From a bacterium (GTDB lineage Bacteria > Bacillota > Clostridia > Lachnospirales > Lachnospiraceae): a stretch of DNA of 36,185 bases. The DNA lies in assembly GCA_030539495.1 (NCBI GenBank), contig JAUNRX010000022.1, positions 1 through 36,185 of the forward strand, read 5' to 3'. Shown in pieces: positions 32,561 through 36,185 of this stretch. The translations under genes and the position numbers were made by a program. Position 1 is the first letter of the stretch, and each line of letters starts with the position of its first letter. A model generated the notes under the pieces. That model made no database searches. It saw only the letters and a program-made list of their open reading frames with translations, and was not told where the DNA came from.

Positions 32561-34282
32561 TTGGAAAAATACGATAATATTGTAAAAAGTTCAGAAATAC
32601 GTAAGTTAGTGGATAATAAGATGTATCAAAAGGCACTTATGATTCTGAATACGATAGATGTTGGAAGGGTAAAGATTCTTACGGATCTAAGCGTATATGC
32701 AGAAGTGTATATGCAGACAGGGCATTATAGTGAGGCAAAGAAATTATTGCTTCGCATACGCAGCAAGTCGAACAGCAGAAGAGTGGTTGGGCAGCTGATC
32801 AAGCTAGCTATTAAAGAGCAGAATGTGGGAGAAGCAGAAGCTTACTATAAAGAATACGTGGAGATAGCGCCAAGAGATACGGAAAAGTTTATTTTACGAT
32901 ATCGTATAGACCGTATGAAGGGGCAGGGCTTTGAGGTACTTATTCAGTCATTAGAAAAGCTGAAGGAACATGACTATATTGAGAAATGGTCTTATGAGCT
33001 TGCCAAGCTGTATCATAAGGCTGGTATGAAGGAAAAATGTATCCGAGAATGCAGTGACATTATTTTATGGTTTGGAGAAGGTGTCATTGTTGAAAAAGCA
33101 AAAATGTTAAAGGCAATGTATGTGGAGGAACCCGTACATGCAGAATCCGTATCTCCGGAAAAGAAGCAGGAAATGCTACGTATGCAGGAGATTGCCAAGA
33201 CAAAAGACTTATCAGATGTGACACTTAAGGTAAACGAAATCCTTAATCAGGAGGAAACCAAAGAGGTAAAAGAAGAAGCCAAAGAAGAAGCCGAACAGAA
33301 TGTTTCGGTAGGAGTTCAAGCAGAAGTAAACGAAGAAGTTCCCATAGAAGTTCCGATAGAGCCATTGGAAGAAATACAGGAAGAGGTTTCTGAGAGACCT
33401 GTTCAAGAAGAAGAAAAATCAATGGATAGTTCTGCTAATATACAAAAAATACTTGAAAATCAAGCCAATATTCAGTATAATCACAAATCTATACAGGAAA
33501 TCCCAAAAGATGGGGAAAGTACTGTTGATTACGAGTATATTTATAAGAATGAAGCACTACAGGCTATCTTTAAACAACGATTTGAATTTGCAGGAATACG
33601 ACAACAGATTGCTGCTTATTTAGATCAAGCACTGAAAGCCGGTCAAGCAACTTCATTTGCAATAGCAGGAAAAGAAGTAACTCATTGTATTTCTCTTGCA
33701 AAAGAGATGGCGAAAGCCATACAAGAGCTTCATATATTTGAAACTTGTCGCCTTGCAAAGATTACGGCAGTAAAGCTGAATAAGATCAAGTTAGCAGATA
33801 ACTATAATCGATTAAAGGACAGTTTTGTTGTTATTGAGCAAGCATCCTTGCTAACAGAAGAGTGTCAATCTGACATTATTAAGATGTTAGCAGATATGGA
33901 AGGCCATATTATTGTTATCCTAGTCGATAGCAAAGAAGACCTTACTTCTTGTTTTGGACAAAGTAAGGGATTTAACTCTTGTTTTCCAACTATCTTAGAG
34001 ATGGAATATAAAACAAGGGAAGAGTTAATGGACCTTGCGTACCACCTATTTGAAACCAGTGAGTTTGAATTGGAGGATGAGGCGAAAGTATGCTTAGAAA
34101 CCGCTTGTAATCAAATCGCAGTCAATGTAATTGATATAGAGCGCTTAAGCAGCTTAAGAAAGCTTATTGAGGGTGTAATCGAGAAGGCAGAGATTCGTAA
34201 TCTGACGGAAGTTACATTGTCAGAAGGAGTTATCAATTATAAGGACAGTCAAATAAATAAAATAATTGCACAAGATTTTTAA
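32561..34282 (+). CDS. TPR-like protein with a degenerate CbbX/SpoVK-type AAA+ domain
   Basis: The start is TTG 32561 with AAGGAGGA at 32545-32552; the protein has 573 residues. Residues 12-185 are helical hairpins with TPR character (YQKALMILN, YMQTGHYSEAKKLL, AEAYYKEYVEIAP, LAKLYHKAGMKEKCI). Residues 190-325 form an acidic, Glu/Val/Pro-rich linker. Residues 335-545 align by eye with the AAA+ core of CbbX/SpoVK. AIAGKEVTHC (367-376) replaces Walker A GNPGTGKT. FVVIEQASLL (422-431) replaces Walker B LFIDEAYSL. IIVILVDSKEDLTSCF and GFNSCFPTILEM (470-481) correspond to sensor 1 and the SRFP arginine finger, with Cys for Arg. The ATPase signature is therefore lost, and it is probably a scaffold or regulator. 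This domain call is an inference by eye. Confidence 0.8.
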   Translation: MEKYDNIVKSSEIRKLVDNKMYQKALMILNTIDVGRVKILTDLSVYAEVYMQTGHYSEAKKLLLRIRSKSNSRRVVGQLIKLAIKEQNVGEAEAYYKEYVEIAPRDTEKFILRYRIDRMKGQGFEVLIQSLEKLKEHDYIEKWSYELAKLYHKAGMKEKCIRECSDIILWFGEGVIVEKAKMLKAMYVEEPVHAESVSPEKKQEMLRMQEIAKTKDLSDVTLKVNEILNQEETKEVKEEAKEEAEQNVSVGVQAEVNEEVPIEVPIEPLEEIQEEVSERPVQEEEKSMDSSANIQKILENQANIQYNHKSIQEIPKDGESTVDYEYIYKNEALQAIFKQRFEFAGIRQQIAAYLDQALKAGQATSFAIAGKEVTHCISLAKEMAKAIQELHIFETCRLAKITAVKLNKIKLADNYNRLKDSFVVIEQASLLTEECQSDIIKMLADMEGHIIVILVDSKEDLTSCFGQSKGFNSCFPTILEMEYKTREELMDLAYHLFETSEFELEDEAKVCLETACNQIAVNVIDIERLSSLRKLIEGVIEKAEIRNLTEVTLSEGVINYKDSQINKIIAQDF

Positions 34283-34365
34283 GTGTATGTATAAAATAAA
34301 ATGTTGTGGTCAATTTCTAACAATAGAAGTAAGTTGATCCAATAGTAAGACTGGAGGACTAGTAA

Positions 34366-36021
34366 TTGTCAAACCAAAATCGTAGCGTATATGTCATCGG
34401 ACACAAGAATCCAGATACAGATTCTATTTGTTCAGCAGTTTCATATACAGCATTAAAAAATAAACTTAATAATGGTGGTTATAAAGCGAAACGTGCAGGA
34501 CATGTAAGTCCAGAAACACAATTCGTATTAGATTATTTCAAAGTAGAAGCACCAGAATATTTATCTGACGTAAAATTACGTGTAAGAGATATTGAAATTC
34601 GTGAATACGAAGGAGTAGAAAGTCATCTTTCCATTAAGAGAGCATGGGAAATGATGGGCGATTTAAATATCGTAACAATTCCAATCGTACACGATAAACA
34701 TTTAAAAGGCCTTATCACATTAGGTGACATTACAAAGGCATATATGAATGTATTTGACAACGAAATGATTGGTCATGCAAATACGCCATATAGAAACATC
34801 GTAGAAACATTAGATGGTGATATGGTTGTTGGTGAAATCGAAGAGAATATTAACTCTGGTAAAGTATTAATTGCAGCAGCAAATCCAGATTTAATGGAAA
34901 ACTACATTGAACAAGGCGATATCGTAATCCTTGGTAACCGCTATGAATCTCAGTTATGTGCAATCGAAATGAATGCACAATGTATTATCGTCTGTGAAGG
35001 GGCTTTAGTATCTAAAACGATCGTTAAATTAGCAGCGGCAAACAACTGTACAATCATTCGTACGCCATATGATACGTATACAGTAGCACGTCTTATCAAT
35101 CAAAGTATGCCAATCGGACACTTTATGAGAAAGAGCGGATTAGTGTCCTTTACAAAAGAAGATTACATTGAAGATATCAGAGATATCATGGCGAAGAAAC
35201 GTTACCGTGACTTCCCAGTTCTTGATAAAGAAGGTAACTTCTGCGGTATGATTTCCAGACGAAACTTATTAGATGGAAAACGTCGTAAGTTAATCATGGT
35301 AGATCATAACGAAAAGAGCCAGGCAGTAGATGGATTAGAAGATGCAGATATCCAAGAAGTAATCGATCACCATAGAATTGGTTCTTTAGAAACAATCAAC
35401 CCTGTTTACTTCAGAAATCAGCCAGTAGGATGTACTTCTACAATCGTGTATCAGTTATACCAAGAAAATAACGTAGAAATCGAACCAAGCATCGCTGGTT
35501 TAATGTGTTCTGCAATCCTTTCAGATACATTAGTATTCCGTTCTCCAACTTGCACAGCAGTGGATAAAGCTGCAGCAGAACACCTTGCAAAAATTGCAGG
35601 TATCGAGATTGAAGAATACGCAATTAAAATGTTTAAAGCAGGAAGTAACGTACTTGATAAGACTCCAGAAGAAATCTTCTATCAAGATTACAAACAATTC
35701 ACAGCTGGTGAATTAGTATTCGGCGTTGGTCAGATTACTGCTATGACTCAGGATGAATTAGACGAAATCAAAGTAAAATTAATGCCTTATATCGTTGAAG
35801 TTCAAAAAGAAAAAGCAATTCCAATGATCTTCTTTATGCTTACAAACATCATCGAAGAATCAACAGAATTATTATATATTGGTGAAGGCGCATTCGGCGT
35901 AGTGAAAAATGCATTCTCACTTGGCGATGAAGCAGCTTCCCGCGTGTATTTAGAAGGTGTCGTTTCCCGTAAGAAACAGCTAATCCCAGCATTAGTAAAG
36001 ACTCTTCAGGAAAATAACTAA
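34366..36021 (+). CDS. ppaC: Manganese-dependent inorganic pyrophosphatase with CBS and DRTGG domains
   Basis: This family II pyrophosphatase hydrolyses PPi to phosphate, driving biosynthetic reactions. The start is TTG 34366 with TGGAGGA at 34352-34358. The 551-residue protein has an N-terminal DHH part with GHKNPDTDSI (metal ligands H13, D17, D19), a first CBS domain (about 70-125), a DRTGG domain (about 126-245) and a second CBS domain (about 250-305, CGMISRRNLL). The rest of the DHH domain follows, with VDHNE (312-316) and DHHRIG (334-339), then the DHHA2 domain to the end. CBS-PPases are inhibited by AMP or ADP and activated by ATP or diadenosine polyphosphates, as known for Clostridium perfringens and Moorella enzymes. 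Codon use is that of a highly expressed gene. A terminator follows. Confidence 0.96.
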   Translation: MSNQNRSVYVIGHKNPDTDSICSAVSYTALKNKLNNGGYKAKRAGHVSPETQFVLDYFKVEAPEYLSDVKLRVRDIEIREYEGVESHLSIKRAWEMMGDLNIVTIPIVHDKHLKGLITLGDITKAYMNVFDNEMIGHANTPYRNIVETLDGDMVVGEIEENINSGKVLIAAANPDLMENYIEQGDIVILGNRYESQLCAIEMNAQCIIVCEGALVSKTIVKLAAANNCTIIRTPYDTYTVARLINQSMPIGHFMRKSGLVSFTKEDYIEDIRDIMAKKRYRDFPVLDKEGNFCGMISRRNLLDGKRRKLIMVDHNEKSQAVDGLEDADIQEVIDHHRIGSLETINPVYFRNQPVGCTSTIVYQLYQENNVEIEPSIAGLMCSAILSDTLVFRSPTCTAVDKAAAEHLAKIAGIEIEEYAIKMFKAGSNVLDKTPEEIFYQDYKQFTAGELVFGVGQITAMTQDELDEIKVKLMPYIVEVQKEKAIPMIFFMLTNIIEESTELLYIGEGAFGVVKNAFSLGDEAASRVYLEGVVSRKKQLIPALVKTLQENN

Positions 36022-36030
36022 TTAAGAAAT

Positions 36031-36077
36031 AAAAGTGTATGTGTAATCAATTAACAAATTACGCATACACTTTTTTT
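36031..36077 (+). terminator. Intrinsic terminator after ppaC
   Basis: A 16-bp stem with one G-U pair (AAAGTGTATGTGTAAT 36032-36047 with 36058-36073) ends in a T tract (to 36077). The T tract is also the first part of the 46-bp palindrome. Confidence 0.93.
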
Positions 36078-36116
36078 AAGGGGGTGGGAAGTAAACTTCC
36101 CACCCCCTTAAAAAAA
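36071..36116. repeat. 46-bp perfect palindrome (22-bp arms, 2-nt centre)
   Basis: Seven T followed by AAGGGGGTGGGAAGT (36078-36092), the centre AA, and the exact reverse complement ending in seven A (36110-36116). Every base of the 22-bp arms pairs. The inner 15 bp are G-rich and unlike surrounding base composition. Confidence 0.85.
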
Positions 36117-36138
36117 CGCCCTTTGAAAGGAAAGGGCG
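36110..36138 (-). terminator. Terminator for a minus-strand gene beyond the window
   Basis: On the minus strand CGCCCTTT, a 6-nt loop and AAAGGGCG (36138-36117) are followed by seven T. This is a clean intrinsic terminator for a gene arriving from the right of the window. The last 47 bases (36139-36185) are more GC-rich and hold nothing I can identify. Confidence 0.7.
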
Positions 36139-36185
36139 GAATGCGCACTCGCTTAAGAGGAAGATATCACTGACGTGACGGCGCT

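Noticed and set aside
36139-36185. Start of an rRNA or tRNA gene at the right edge
   Set aside because: The higher GC content drew attention, but 47 bases show no rRNA or tRNA signature; left unassigned.

Overview
This window is a low-GC chromosomal segment from an anaerobic, spore-forming Firmicute, most likely a member of the Lachnospiraceae (class Clostridia). The evidence for this is the AT-rich sequence with strong AGGAGG-type ribosome sites and frequent TTG/GTG starts, three sporulation genes (spoVAF, spmA, spmB), an anaerobic ribonucleotide-reductase activase, two T-box leaders, a large Bacillus/Clostridium-type SRP RNA and a CBS-domain family II pyrophosphatase. I see no insertion sequence, prophage, CRISPR array, tRNA or rRNA gene.

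Layout. 1-659: the 3' part of a sirtuin gene. 743-2176: spoVAF, closed by a terminator. 2309-3981: an unrecognised protein with a PD-(D/E)XK-like motif set, followed 29 nt later by endonuclease IV (nfo). 4004-10065: a tightly packed housekeeping run (Orn/Lys/Arg decarboxylase, guanylate-kinase-like protein, YaaR, holB, ricT/yaaT, trmN6, rsmI) that follows the yaaO-to-yabC order of Bacillus subtilis, ending in a terminator and a convergent AbrB-type regulator (10217-10474, minus strand). 11121-12236: spmA-spmB. 12262-19197: a promoter, a T-box with a UGG specifier and a complete trpEGDCFBA operon. 19246-21039 (minus): a DUF885 lipoprotein peptidase. 21215-23547: a promoter, a second T-box and metG. 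24009-25686: tatD and rsmA (ksgA). 25846-27435: a Lachnospiraceae-style protein of unknown function. 27505-28206 (minus): an NrdG-like radical SAM activase. 28336-29229: tadA and the SRP RNA. 29463-34282: a three-gene cluster of unknown function. 34366-36021: a CBS-type manganese pyrophosphatase.

Read against the B. subtilis origin-proximal order (recalled from general knowledge), spmAB, the trp operon and the DUF885 gene sit between abrB and metS. A guanylate-kinase-like gene sits where tmk would be, and yaaQ, yabA, yazA and rnmV are absent from their expected places. tadA is next to the SRP RNA as in B. subtilis, but dnaX-yaaK-recR does not follow.

The best candidate for an undescribed system is 29463-34282. 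A 772-residue protein has a cyclic-nucleotide-binding-like N-terminus with the usual phosphate-contacting arginine replaced. It is followed by an ABC-2-type ATPase with no permease in sight. The third gene encodes a tetratricopeptide-like protein joined by an acidic linker to what looks like a CbbX/SpoVK-type AAA+ domain that has lost Walker A, Walker B and the arginine finger. Short gaps and strong ribosome sites suggest the three are co-transcribed. Their function is not known to me, and the system idea is an inference.
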